Below are positions 52,835 through 60,979 of a DNA stretch of 64,000 bases, one piece after another. A program made the position numbers and the translations under genes. The DNA is taken from contig JABIWH010000057.1 of NCBI GenBank assembly GCA_018701215.1, forward strand, positions 62,001 through 126,000. Direction: 5' to 3'. The notes beneath the pieces were generated by a model. That model was not told the origin of the DNA. It was given only the letters and a program-made list of their open reading frames with translations, and ran no database searches. Source of the stretch: Rhodospirillaceae bacterium (lineage in GTDB: Bacteria > Pseudomonadota > Alphaproteobacteria > GCA-2731375). The number at the start of each line of letters is the position of its first letter. Position 1 is the stretch's first letter.

Positions 52835-54424
52835 TTACATCCGGAACACGCCGAAATTGGTTTCCTCGACCGGCGTGCGCGCGGCCACATCCAGCAACAG
52901 CCCCAGGGCATGCCGGGTTTCCAATGGATCCAGCACCCCATCGACCCATAGATTGGCGGCAAAATTATACGCATCGGCGAAGCGTTCGTATTCGGCCCTC
53001 AGAGGAGCCTTGAATTCCTCTTCCTCGTCCGCGCTCCAATCGACGCCATTGGCTTCAAAGTTCTTGCGTTTGACCATGGCCAGGGTATTGGCCGCCTGTT
53101 CCGGTCCCATGATGGCGATGCGGCTGTGGGGCCACATGAACAAGGCGCGCGGCTTGAACTGCCGGCTGCACATGGCCAGATAGCCGGCGCCATAGGCTCC
53201 CCCCGTGACGACGGTGTACTTCGGCACCGCCGCCGAACTCATGGCGGTAACGAATTTGGCGCCCGCCTTGGCAATGCCGCCGACCTCCGCCTCGCGACCA
53301 ACCATGAAGCCGGCGACATCGGAGAGGAACAGCAGCGGGATATCCCGCTTGGTGCAGATGTCTATGAATTGCGTGCCCTTCAAGGCGGCTTCGGTAAAGA
53401 AGACGCCCTGGTTGGCAAGAATGCCGATCTGAAAGCCGTGAATGCGGGCAAAGCCGCAGATCAGGGTATCGCCGTATAGCGGCTTGAATTCCTGAAACTC
53501 ACTGCCGTCCACCATACGCAGCAGGATTTCACGGTTGTCGGTAGGAATGCGCGCATCCCGGCTGATCAGGCCGTAGATCTCGTTCGGATCCAGGCGCGGT
53601 GGTTTCGAGGCCTTGGGCGTCCAGCGCATGGGCGCCTCTTCGCCCAGCTCCGCCATGATATCCCGGGTGATGGCCAGGGCATGTTCGTCGTTCTCGGCAA
53701 TATAATCGGTGACGCCCGAGACAGAGGAATGCATCTGCGCCCCTCCCAGAGAATCCCGGTCGACGTCTTCGCCGGTTGCCGCCTTGGTCAGTTCCGGGCC
53801 GCCCAGGTACATGAAGGCCTGATCCCGCACGATCACCACTTCGTCACAGAGCGAAGGAATATAGGCGCCACCCGCCGTGCAGGGTCCTAAAACCACGGCG
53901 ATCTGGGCTATGCCCTCCGCCGACATGCCGACCTGATTATAGAAGATCGACCCGAAATGATGTTCGTCCGGATGGATGTTCTCCTGATCAGGCAGGAAAG
54001 CGCCGCCCGAATCCACCAAGGTGATGCAGGGCAGGCGGTTCTGCCAGGCAATGCGCTGTGCCCTGGTATGTTTTCGCACCGTGGCGCCAAAATAGGTGCC
54101 GCCCTTCACCGTGGAATCGTTGGCGATGATCATGCAGTGCCGGCCCTGAACCTGGCCAATGCCGGTGATCATGCTGCCGCCCGGCGGCACGCCGTCGTAA
54201 AAACCCTCCGCTACCAGTTCGGCCAGCTCCAGAAACGGCGAGCCAGGGTCCAGCAAGGCGTCGACCCGGGCCCTGGGCAGCATGCGGCCACGCTTGATAT
54301 GGCGCTCCCGGCTGGCCTCCGTACCGCCAACGCGGGAACGCTGGCGCCTCTCGTGCAGATCGGCGATCCGCGCAAGATAGGCGTCTTTGTTGAGGTCGAA
54401 TTCTTCGGGCGACAACGCGTCCAT
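52835..54424 (-). CDS. Acyl-CoA carboxylase beta subunit (carboxyltransferase), MccB-like
   Basis: A 529-residue carboxyltransferase. Its length and segments such as LVDSGGAFLPDQENIHPDEHHFGSIFYNQVGMSAEGIAQIAVVLGPCTAGGAYIPSLCDE match methylcrotonyl-CoA or geranyl-CoA carboxylase beta subunits better than PccB. The acyl-CoA and carboxybiotin oxyanion sites are the two Gly-rich turns (residues about 155-200 and 400-430, VVTGGAYGAGYLAMCSRQ). The products probably derive from a branched enoyl-CoA. It lies 29 bases after the acyl-CoA dehydrogenase gene. Confidence 0.92.
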   Translation of the reverse strand: MDALSPEEFDLNKDAYLARIADLHERRQRSRVGGTEASRERHIKRGRMLPRARVDALLDPGSPFLELAELVAEGFYDGVPPGGSMITGIGQVQGRHCMIIANDSTVKGGTYFGATVRKHTRAQRIAWQNRLPCITLVDSGGAFLPDQENIHPDEHHFGSIFYNQVGMSAEGIAQIAVVLGPCTAGGAYIPSLCDEVVIVRDQAFMYLGGPELTKAATGEDVDRDSLGGAQMHSSVSGVTDYIAENDEHALAITRDIMAELGEEAPMRWTPKASKPPRLDPNEIYGLISRDARIPTDNREILLRMVDGSEFQEFKPLYGDTLICGFARIHGFQIGILANQGVFFTEAALKGTQFIDICTKRDIPLLFLSDVAGFMVGREAEVGGIAKAGAKFVTAMSSAAVPKYTVVTGGAYGAGYLAMCSRQFKPRALFMWPHSRIAIMGPEQAANTLAMVKRKNFEANGVDWSADEEEEFKAPLRAEYERFADAYNFAANLWVDGVLDPLETRHALGLLLDVAARTPVEETNFGVFRM

Positions 54425-54453
54425 GGCTGTACTTCCGTCTATGTAAATGACAA

Positions 54454-55617
54454 CTAATAGGAGCGCGGCAGGCCCAGGACCTTCTCGCCGATGTAGTTGA
54501 GCAGCATTTCCCGGTTCAGAGGCGCGGTGCGCAACATGCGGACGAAAGGATACAGATCGAAGATACCGTATTCATGCGTATAGGCATTGCCGCCAAAACA
54601 TTGCACCGCCGTATCCACGGCATGGATGGCGGCCTCGGCGGCATAGTATTTCGCCATGTTGGAATATTCCGCCGCCGGACGGTCGCTATCATAGGCCCAG
54701 GCCGCCTTGTAGGTCATCAAGGTGGCGACTTCGATTTCCGTCTTGGCCTCGGCCAGTGGGTGTTGCAGGCCCTGATAGGAGCCGATGGGCGCATCGAAGA
54801 CCTGCCGCTCGGAGGCGTATTCCACGGCCTGTGTGATGGCATAGCGGCCCAGGCCAACCAGCATCGAGGCGAGGATGATGCGTTCCGGATTCAAGGTATC
54901 GAACAGAATAGAAAAGCCCTTGTCGACCTCGCCAATGACATCCGCCTGGCGCAACACCACGTCGTCAAAAAACAGCTCACACTGGCGTTCCGGAATGACG
55001 ATGCTCATGTCCATGGGTCGGCGCGTCACGCCGGGCGCGTTCAAATCGACAATGAACAGGGTAAAGCCATCGGTCTTCTTGGCGGCATCCTGAAACGGTG
55101 TTGTCCGCGCCACCACCATGGCGTAATGGGCCACGTCGGAGCCGGTGATGAAGACCTTTTGGCCACTTAACCTGAAGTCGCCGTCGTCGGCGGTTTTGGC
55201 CAAAGTGGTGATTTTCATGCTGTTGGAGCCTGCCGTGGGCTCGGTTATGGCGAAACACCAGACTTCCTTGCCGGCGCAGGCGGGTGCGAGGTAGCGCCGC
55301 TTTTGCTCCTCCGTGCCATGGCGGGCGATGTGGGCCAGGCACATGGTCGGGCCGACAACAAGGTGCTGCATGGGGATGCCGTGGTTTGACATGCCTTCCA
55401 TCAGCAATGACATTTCGAACATACCCAGGCCGGCGCCGCCATATTCCTCCGGCACCATCATGCCGAGGAAGCCATCCTCGCCCATCTGGCGCCAAATGTG
55501 CTCGGGAAATTCATGACGCCGGGAATATTCCAGCCATTGCTTACGGTCGAAGGTTTCCGCCAGCTTGCCGCCATAATCGAGGATCATGCGTTGTGCGTCG
55601 GATAATTCAAAATCCAT
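54454..55617 (-). CDS. Acyl-CoA dehydrogenase
   Basis: A 387-residue flavoenzyme introducing a 2,3-double bond into an acyl-CoA. FAD-binding segments ITEPTAGSNSMKITT and LSGQKVFITGSDVAHYAMVVART are at about residues 120-170. Glu349 in YTHEYGIFDLYPFVR matches the catalytic base position used by short- and medium-chain dehydrogenases; the chain ends GEKVLGLPRSY. The next genes encode an enoyl-CoA type carboxylase, so the expected product is a branched 2-enoyl-CoA. Electrons would go to ETF, which is not in the window. The 117-base gap upstream could hold a promoter. Confidence 0.93.
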   Translation of the reverse strand: MDFELSDAQRMILDYGGKLAETFDRKQWLEYSRRHEFPEHIWRQMGEDGFLGMMVPEEYGGAGLGMFEMSLLMEGMSNHGIPMQHLVVGPTMCLAHIARHGTEEQKRRYLAPACAGKEVWCFAITEPTAGSNSMKITTLAKTADDGDFRLSGQKVFITGSDVAHYAMVVARTTPFQDAAKKTDGFTLFIVDLNAPGVTRRPMDMSIVIPERQCELFFDDVVLRQADVIGEVDKGFSILFDTLNPERIILASMLVGLGRYAITQAVEYASERQVFDAPIGSYQGLQHPLAEAKTEIEVATLMTYKAAWAYDSDRPAAEYSNMAKYYAAEAAIHAVDTAVQCFGGNAYTHEYGIFDLYPFVRMLRTAPLNREMLLNYIGEKVLGLPRSY

Positions 55618-55734
55618 CGGTCGGCCCTTTCCGGAAAACTGTCATAGCTGTTGCAATCGTAGCCAATTTGCCCGGCTTGGGTAATAGGGCCGCCGTTGCC
55701 CTGTGTGTGACATGATGTAGCGGCGCGATAAAGC

Positions 55735-56244
55735 TCATTCGATCAAGTTTTCCGATTGCAACAGGGGGTAAATTCCGCCGGCTTTGAGTATGCCGAGTAA
55801 TTGCTCCGGCATGGCTATGGCCTCTAGCGCCTCGTTCCGCTCCGGCTTGGTGATTTTGGCCGCTTCGAAATCGATCTCCGCCACATCGCCCTCCTGAAAC
55901 AGAGCCATGATGCCGGGGGCTTCAAGGGCGGGCAGGGCGAAGTTGATGGCGTTGCGGTAAAACAGGCCATTTATGCTTTCCGCCAGCAGGCAGGCAATGC
56001 CGAGGTTTTTCAGTGAGCGCGCGGCGGGGCGGGAGGAGCCGACGCCAAAGTTGCGCCCCGCCACCAGGATATCGCCCACCGTAACCTCGTCCGACCAGCC
56101 GGGGCGGTTGGCGGAAAAGACCCAGGCTGGCTGCTCCTCGACAGACAGATAATAAGCCTGGATCGGCAGGATCAGGTCGGTGTTGATGTTATCGCCCACC
56201 ACCCAGACCCGGCCCGTCATACGCAGATGCTCCGTGGCGCTCAT
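55735..56244 (-). CDS. Aconitase-family small subunit (short LeuD/HacB/DmdB type)
   Basis: A 169-residue swivel-domain subunit of a heterodimeric dehydratase. DNINTDLILPIQAYYLSVEE at residues 18-37 carries the loop after the DTD/ILP motif that selects substrate; YLSV here differs from loops I know for homoaconitase or isopropylmalate isomerase. GRNFGVGSSRPAARSLKNLGIACLLAESINGLFYRNAINFALP contains the conserved GSSR. At 169 residues it is like the archaeal small subunits, not the 200-residue proteobacterial LeuD. It overlaps the large subunit by 4 bases. 2,3-dimethylmalate dehydratase-like activity is a guess from the neighbours. Confidence 0.85.
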   Translation of the reverse strand: MSATEHLRMTGRVWVVGDNINTDLILPIQAYYLSVEEQPAWVFSANRPGWSDEVTVGDILVAGRNFGVGSSRPAARSLKNLGIACLLAESINGLFYRNAINFALPALEAPGIMALFQEGDVAEIDFEAAKITKPERNEALEAIAMPEQLLGILKAGGIYPLLQSENLIE

Positions 56245-57494
56245 CGGAAATACTCCAACGGGTCCGCGATACTGCCCTGAATGGCGGAGGCGGCGACGGT
56301 CGCCGGCGAGGCCATGAAGATCTTCGCCTCGGCGTCACCCATGCGGCCCTTGAAATTGCGGGTAGAGGCGGTGATGCAGGTTTCGCCCGGCCCCAACACA
56401 CCCAGGCTACCGCCGCCACAGGCCCCGCAGGTGGCGTTGGTGACCACGCCGCCCGCCTCGGTAATGGCAAGTACGTAGCCACGGCGCAGGGCTTCGCGAT
56501 AGATATTCTGCGTCGCCGGGGTAACCAACAGGCGCACGCCATCATGCACCCGCTTGCCCTCCAGCACCCGGGCGGCGATGGCTAGGTCATCCAAGGTGCC
56601 GTTGGCGCAGGAGCCGATAAAGGCCTGATCGATGGCCTGGCCCGAAACATCGGCCACCGGTTTGGAATTGTTCAGAACCGCATCGGGCAGGGCTACCAGC
56701 GGCGCGATCTGGTCTAGGCGGATAACGCGCCTGTCGGCGTAGACGGCATCCTCGTCGGGCCAGACTGGCTGTAATTCTTGATCCGTGCGAGCCGCAACGA
56801 AATCCAGCATCACGTCATCGGGTTCGAAAGTGGCGAATTCCACGCTCAACTCGGCGCTCATGGTGGTCAATGTGCGCCGGGCATTGACTGATAGGCCGGC
56901 CAGGCCCGGACCGCCGTATTCCACGTTCAAGGTGGCATGGTCGCCATAGGTGCCGGCCAGATGCAGGAAGACATCCTTGGCCGAGACGCCGGGACGCAGT
57001 TCGCCCTGTAATTCATAGCGCACGGTCTCGCCGACCCGGAACCAGGTCTCCCCCTTGGTCACGGCATAGGTCATGTCCGGCGAGCCGACGCCGCGGGCGG
57101 CGAGGTTAAAGACGCCGGCGCTACACGTATGGCTGTCGCTGCACAGCAACACCGTGCCCGGCAGGCCATAGCCGTAGTCGGCCACGATGGCGTGGCTGAT
57201 ACCCTGATCGAAGCCGATATCGTGAAAGCGCGAGATGCCGAACTGCTTAACAAAGGCGCGGCCCGTCTGGTGCGCCTGGGCGCTGAGCACGTGGGAGGCA
57301 GGCGCCCGGTGATCGAACACCACGACGACCTTGTCCGGATCATGGACGTGGAGGATTTTGCGCCAGGTGGTGGCCATGAAATTGTTATCAAACAGGATCG
57401 CCGTCTCGACCTTCGTGGTGACGATGTCGCCGGGCCGCACCACTGATTGTTCACTGTTACGGGCCAGGATCTTTTCAATCGCCGTCATGCCCAT
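56241..57494 (-). CDS. Aconitase-family large subunit (short LeuC/HacA/DmdA type)
   Basis: A 417-residue 4Fe-4S subunit that would dehydrate or hydrate a malate-type acid. Cluster cysteines are Cys296 (IGSCANGTLDDL), Cys356 and Cys359 (NATCGACGGG). LLCSDSHTCSAGVFNLAARGVGSPDM is the usual HTxxxG region. The length fits the short archaeal/HacA/DmdA group and not proteobacterial LeuC (about 470), and no leuB or leuA is nearby, which argues against leucine synthesis. ATG at 57494 follows AGGAAGGA; it overlaps the preceding lyase gene by 20 bases. Confidence 0.87.
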   Translation of the reverse strand: MGMTAIEKILARNSEQSVVRPGDIVTTKVETAILFDNNFMATTWRKILHVHDPDKVVVVFDHRAPASHVLSAQAHQTGRAFVKQFGISRFHDIGFDQGISHAIVADYGYGLPGTVLLCSDSHTCSAGVFNLAARGVGSPDMTYAVTKGETWFRVGETVRYELQGELRPGVSAKDVFLHLAGTYGDHATLNVEYGGPGLAGLSVNARRTLTTMSAELSVEFATFEPDDVMLDFVAARTDQELQPVWPDEDAVYADRRVIRLDQIAPLVALPDAVLNNSKPVADVSGQAIDQAFIGSCANGTLDDLAIAARVLEGKRVHDGVRLLVTPATQNIYREALRRGYVLAITEAGGVVTNATCGACGGGSLGVLGPGETCITASTRNFKGRMGDAEAKIFMASPATVAASAIQGSIADPLEYFR

Positions 57495-58398
57495 GGGCGC
57501 TTCCTTCCTGGTCATGTGCGTAGGTCTCGTCCAAATCACTCAGCTGATCGAAGCCGGTTAACTTGTTGATCTCATCAAAGCCGACCAATAGATCCGGGCG
57601 ATCAACGGCCTCTGTACCGCCAAGCATGTCCTTGAAGGCGTCCATGGCATTCATCATGCCGCGCACGGCAGCAGTGGACAAAAGCCGCGGATAGCTGACG
57701 GCGGCAACGCCCATGGCCTGCAGCTTGGCGGGATGAATAAGCGGCGTCGTGGGCCGGGCGCGGATGCCCAGGCCCATGTTCACGGTCAGTGGCTTTGGCA
57801 CATTGCGGGCGACCTGCTCGATATCCTCGGCGCTCAACAGGGCGTCGGCGAACACGGTATCGGCGCCAGCCTCGGCGTAGGCGTTCAGTCGGTCGATGGC
57901 CGCATTCAGGCCCAACGGCCCGGCGGCATCGGTGCGCGCCCGGATGATGAAGTCATCGTCAATGCGGGCATCACAGGCGGCTTTGATCTTTTGCACCATT
58001 TCGGCTTCGGAAACGACCTGTTTGCCGTCCATGTGGCCGCAGCGTTTTGGCCAGACCTGGTCTTCCAGCATGAGAGCGGCCACCCCCGCAGCCTCGAACG
58101 CGCGCACCGTGAAATGCACCGTGGTGGCGTTGCCATAGCCGGTATCGCCGTCGGCTATTAGCGGCAAGCCGGAAAAGGCCGCAATGGCGCGGCAGGCTTC
58201 GAGATTGTCCTTGAACGACATGACGCCCATATCGGCCCAGCCAAGATGGGATTCGGAAACCCCGGCGCCGGAAATCGCCGCCACTGCAAATCCGGAGGCT
58301 TCGACCAGGCGGGCGCTGTAGCCGTCATAAATGCCCGGTATGACGAGAATTTCCGGCGCTTCCAGTAGGGCCTTCAGGCGTTTGCTTTTCTCCGCCAT
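57475..58398 (-). CDS. Isocitrate lyase/PEP mutase family lyase 1
   Basis: A 307-residue alpha/beta-barrel protein of the ICL/PEPM superfamily. Mg-binding DGDTGYGN at residues 83-90 and the lyase motif KRCGH with catalytic Cys120 mark it as a carbon-carbon lyase (2-methylisocitrate, dimethylmalate or a similar 2-alkylmalate) and not a phosphonopyruvate mutase. The gate segment ISGAGVSESHLGWADMG differs from the two paralogs upstream, so it probably accepts another substrate. It lies 2 bases after lyase 2 and overlaps the aconitase-type large subunit by 20. Confidence 0.88.
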   Translation of the reverse strand: MAEKSKRLKALLEAPEILVIPGIYDGYSARLVEASGFAVAAISGAGVSESHLGWADMGVMSFKDNLEACRAIAAFSGLPLIADGDTGYGNATTVHFTVRAFEAAGVAALMLEDQVWPKRCGHMDGKQVVSEAEMVQKIKAACDARIDDDFIIRARTDAAGPLGLNAAIDRLNAYAEAGADTVFADALLSAEDIEQVARNVPKPLTVNMGLGIRARPTTPLIHPAKLQAMGVAAVSYPRLLSTAAVRGMMNAMDAFKDMLGGTEAVDRPDLLVGFDEINKLTGFDQLSDLDETYAHDQEGSAHGHDGD

Positions 58399-58400
58399 GA

Positions 58401-59258
58401 CTATTCCTGACTCTCGGCTTGCAGAAAACGTTCCAAGCGGGCCTGGGGGGCGATCTGCGCCGGCGGACCCTCCGCTTCACCCAGGTGATCCCAGAGGGCC
58501 CGGCTGGAGGCCCTGAAGGCACCGATGGCGTTGGCCACCATGCGGACGCCAAGTTGTTCCAACTCCGCCAGGCTCAACATGGGCGAGACGCCGGTACGGT
58601 TGTAACTGATTGGTACGTCGAGTGCGTCAACCATGGCGGCGATTTCATCGGCCGATGTCAGACCTTCGGGAAAAATAATATCGGCGCCGGCATCGGCATA
58701 GGCCTTGGCCCGATCCAGGGACTCCTGGAAACTGCCGCCCATGGCTCCGCGTCCGTCGGTCCGCGCCATCAGGATGACGTCGGGATCAAGTTCGCGCCTG
58801 ACTTTATCGGCGGCCCGGATCTTGCCCGCGGCCTCCTCGATCGAGACCAGGCGCTTGCCCGCCACATGGCCGCAGCGTTTTGGGTCAACCTGATCCTCGA
58901 TAAACAACCCGCCCGCCCCCGCGTTGATAATCTCATCCACGGTGCGCATGACGTTGATGACGTTGCCATAACCGGTATCCGCGTCCACCATCACCGGGAT
59001 ATCCACCGCATTGCAGATATAGCGGCACATGCGCACCGTCTCGGTCAGAGTGATCAGGCCTACATCGGGCTTGCCCAGCAGCGAGACCGAGACCGCGTAG
59101 CCGGACATGGCGATGGCCTTGAAGCCCGCCGCCTCCGCTATTCGAGCTGAAAGCGCATCATGGCAACCGGGTCGGACGAAGGTTTCCGTGCCTTCGACCA
59201 GACGGCGCATGGCGGTGGACGCCTTTACCTTGGCCGCCCCATTTTGTAATCCGCTCAT
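58401..59258 (-). CDS. Isocitrate lyase/PEP mutase family lyase 2
   Basis: A 285-residue ICL/PEPM protein with DADTGYGN at residues 92-99, KRCGH with catalytic Cys129, and ARTDGRG. It shares with lyase 3 the words SGY.VS.SLLGKPDVGLIT and SYNRTGVSPML / HYNRTGVSPFL, which lyase 1 lacks, so lyases 2 and 3 are the closer pair. Products would be pyruvate or another 2-oxoacid plus a carboxylate. It overlaps lyase 3 by 4 bases. The substrate is unknown; oxaloacetate decarboxylase activity occurs in relatives without this Cys. Confidence 0.88.
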   Translation of the reverse strand: MSGLQNGAAKVKASTAMRRLVEGTETFVRPGCHDALSARIAEAAGFKAIAMSGYAVSVSLLGKPDVGLITLTETVRMCRYICNAVDIPVMVDADTGYGNVINVMRTVDEIINAGAGGLFIEDQVDPKRCGHVAGKRLVSIEEAAGKIRAADKVRRELDPDVILMARTDGRGAMGGSFQESLDRAKAYADAGADIIFPEGLTSADEIAAMVDALDVPISYNRTGVSPMLSLAELEQLGVRMVANAIGAFRASSRALWDHLGEAEGPPAQIAPQARLERFLQAESQE

Positions 59259-60190
59259 GGCTTGTAGCCCAGGGAATTGGCATAGCGGGCGATGACGTCC
59301 TCCTTGGGCAGATAGGTTTCCTCCAGCTTGCGGATTTCCGGGAAGCCGACGAATTCATGCATGTTGCCCGTGGGGTGGTCTTTGGTTTCTTCCAGGAAGC
59401 GCAGGGCGTATGCCACATCTTCCGCTGCGAAACCCTCCATATAATCCCACATGCCCCGGGTTGCCGCGCGCAGGGCGCCCGAGGCGTTGGAGACGATGGC
59501 GACGCCCAGTTCTTCCAGGCGCTGCTTGTTCAGAAATGGCGAGACGCCGGTGCGGTTGTAATGGATCGGCGCGTTGACCTCGCGGCAGACACGGGCGACT
59601 TCCTCCTCCGTGATTAGGCCTTCGGGGAAGATCATGTCGGCGCCTGCCTCAACATAGGCATTGGCCCGGCGGATCACTTCATCGACGCTGCCGCCTTCGA
59701 CGCCACGGGCATCAGTGCGGGCGATGAGCAGGAAATCCGGGTCCATCTCGTCGCGGACATGGGCGCAGGCGGCATATTTGCCCACCGCCTCCTCGATCGG
59801 GATGATCTCCTTGCCGGCCACATGGCCGCAACGTTTGGGCGCCACCTGATCCTCGATATGCATGCCGGCGGCACCGGCCCGGATAAACTCCTGTGTCGTG
59901 CGCATGGCGTTGATGGCGTTGCCGTAGCCGGTATCGCCATCGGCCAACAACGGCACCGAGGTGGCGGCGGTAATATAGCGCGTGGTCGTAACCATCTCGT
60001 CCAGGGTGATCAGGCCCACGTCGGGCTTGCCCAACAACGAGGCCGAGACGCTGTAACCTGAAAGCCCCATGATCGGGAAACCGGCGGCCTCGATAATCCG
60101 CCCGCTCATGGCATTGAAGGCGCCGGGTTTGACCAAGATGCCCGGCTCCGCCAGCCGCTCCCGCAGCGCGGTGGTGGTGCGCTTACGCAT
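59255..60190 (-). CDS. Isocitrate lyase/PEP mutase family lyase 3 (first gene of the cluster)
   Basis: A 311-residue ICL/PEPM protein with DGDTGYGN at residues 84-91 and KRCGH with catalytic Cys121, followed by ARTDARG and a longer C-terminal helix region (FLEETKDHPTGNMHEFVGF). GGAGG lies nine bases before ATG 60190. As first gene it defines the operon promoter inside the 131-base region shared with the divergent higB, where a phased CAGTACG array is found. Paralog of lyase 2. Confidence 0.9.
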   Translation of the reverse strand: MRKRTTTALRERLAEPGILVKPGAFNAMSGRIIEAAGFPIMGLSGYSVSASLLGKPDVGLITLDEMVTTTRYITAATSVPLLADGDTGYGNAINAMRTTQEFIRAGAAGMHIEDQVAPKRCGHVAGKEIIPIEEAVGKYAACAHVRDEMDPDFLLIARTDARGVEGGSVDEVIRRANAYVEAGADMIFPEGLITEEEVARVCREVNAPIHYNRTGVSPFLNKQRLEELGVAIVSNASGALRAATRGMWDYMEGFAAEDVAYALRFLEETKDHPTGNMHEFVGFPEIRKLEETYLPKEDVIARYANSLGYKP

Positions 60191-60273
60191 GAGAAAACCT
60201 CCAAATCTTTTTGTCAGTCTATACGACTATCCAGACAAGCAGAACATTGTTCGTTTCATTTCGTACCGAAGTA

Positions 60274-60314
60274 CAGTACGTAGTGATTGACAGTACGTAC
60301 TGTTGTTCAGTACG
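60274..60314. promoter_or_regulatory. 17-base-phased CAGTACG array between lyase 3 and higB
   Basis: CAGTACG is repeated at 60274-60280, 60291-60297 and 60308-60314, exactly 17 bases apart. The middle copy lies in a perfect 14-bp palindrome, ACAGTACGTACTGT (60290-60303); the first is palindromic with one mismatch. It ends 7 bases before higB and faces the lyase 3 promoter. Probably the HigBA operator, possibly a shared control site. Confidence 0.65.
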
Positions 60315-60321
60315 ATATTGC

Positions 60322-60603
60322 ATGATCAAGAGTTTCGTGGACAAGCGGTCGGCGGCCATTTTCGCGGGTTATGCCGTGCGCAGATTGCCGGTGCAGTTAC
60401 AAAGACGCGCGCGGACAAAGATGTTGATGATCGAGGCGGCATCGCAACTCGAAGATCTGCGTGTCCCACCTGGAAATCGTCTCGAGGCTCTGCGGGGTGA
60501 GCGGCGGGGACAGCATAGTGTTCGAGTAAACGATCAATGGCGAATTTGCTTTGTCTGGGTAGATCATGACGCCTTGGACGTTGAATTTGTCGACTATCAC
60601 TAG
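60322..60603 (+). CDS. higB: HigB-type toxin (RelE/ParE superfamily mRNA interferase)
   Basis: A 93-residue basic toxin. MIKSFVDKRSAAIFAGYAVRRLP starts the protein; PPGNRLEALRGERRGQHSVRVNDQWRICFVWVDHDALDVEFVDYH is the RelE-fold core with the Arg-rich active site and terminal His typical of HigB, which cuts mRNA on the ribosome. It precedes the antitoxin gene, the usual reversed order of hig modules. ATG at 60322 has a poor ribosome-binding site; a longer frame from 60211 would run through the operator and is not used. Confidence 0.9.
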   Translation: MIKSFVDKRSAAIFAGYAVRRLPVQLQRRARTKMLMIEAASQLEDLRVPPGNRLEALRGERRGQHSVRVNDQWRICFVWVDHDALDVEFVDYH

Positions 60604-60614
60604 GGATTGAAATT

Positions 60615-60968
60615 ATGACCATCAGCCGCGAAGACATCGAGAGCCGCCAGATTGATTTTTCCGATATCAGCGCTGGGCGCCGATTGCCGGCAGTGCACCC
60701 GGGCGAGATCCTGCGTGATGAGTTTCTGCAGCCCATGGGTATCAGCGTCTATGCGCTGGCCAATGCAATCAAGGTGCCGCGTTCGCGGGCCAACGATATC
60801 GTGCGCGGGCAACGCGCCGTAACAACGGATACGGCGCTACGCCTGGGGCGTTATTTTGGTACCAGCGCGGCATTCTGGATCGCTTTGCAGACCCAGTATG
60901 ATCTCGACGTCGCCGACCGTGGGCTGCGCAAGAAGATCGAGCGAGAGGTAAATCCCAGAGCCGCATAG
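60615..60968 (+). CDS. higA: HigA-type antitoxin
   Basis: A 117-residue Xre-type antitoxin. PAVHPGEILRDEFLQPMGISVYALANAIKVPRSRANDIVRGQRAVTTDTALRLGRYFG at about residues 25-82 is the HigA helix-turn-helix, followed by FWIALQTQYDLD. It neutralises HigB and represses the pair through the upstream array. It starts 11 bases after higB and converges on the acetoacetyl-CoA synthetase gene with a gap of 11 bases. Confidence 0.93.
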   Translation: MTISREDIESRQIDFSDISAGRRLPAVHPGEILRDEFLQPMGISVYALANAIKVPRSRANDIVRGQRAVTTDTALRLGRYFGTSAAFWIALQTQYDLDVADRGLRKKIEREVNPRAA

Positions 60969-60979
60969 ATGGCTTGGAA

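Noticed and set aside
51369..53183. 604-codon plus-strand frame opposite the carboxylase subunits
   Set aside because: Crosses two well-supported genes and shows no recognisable family features.
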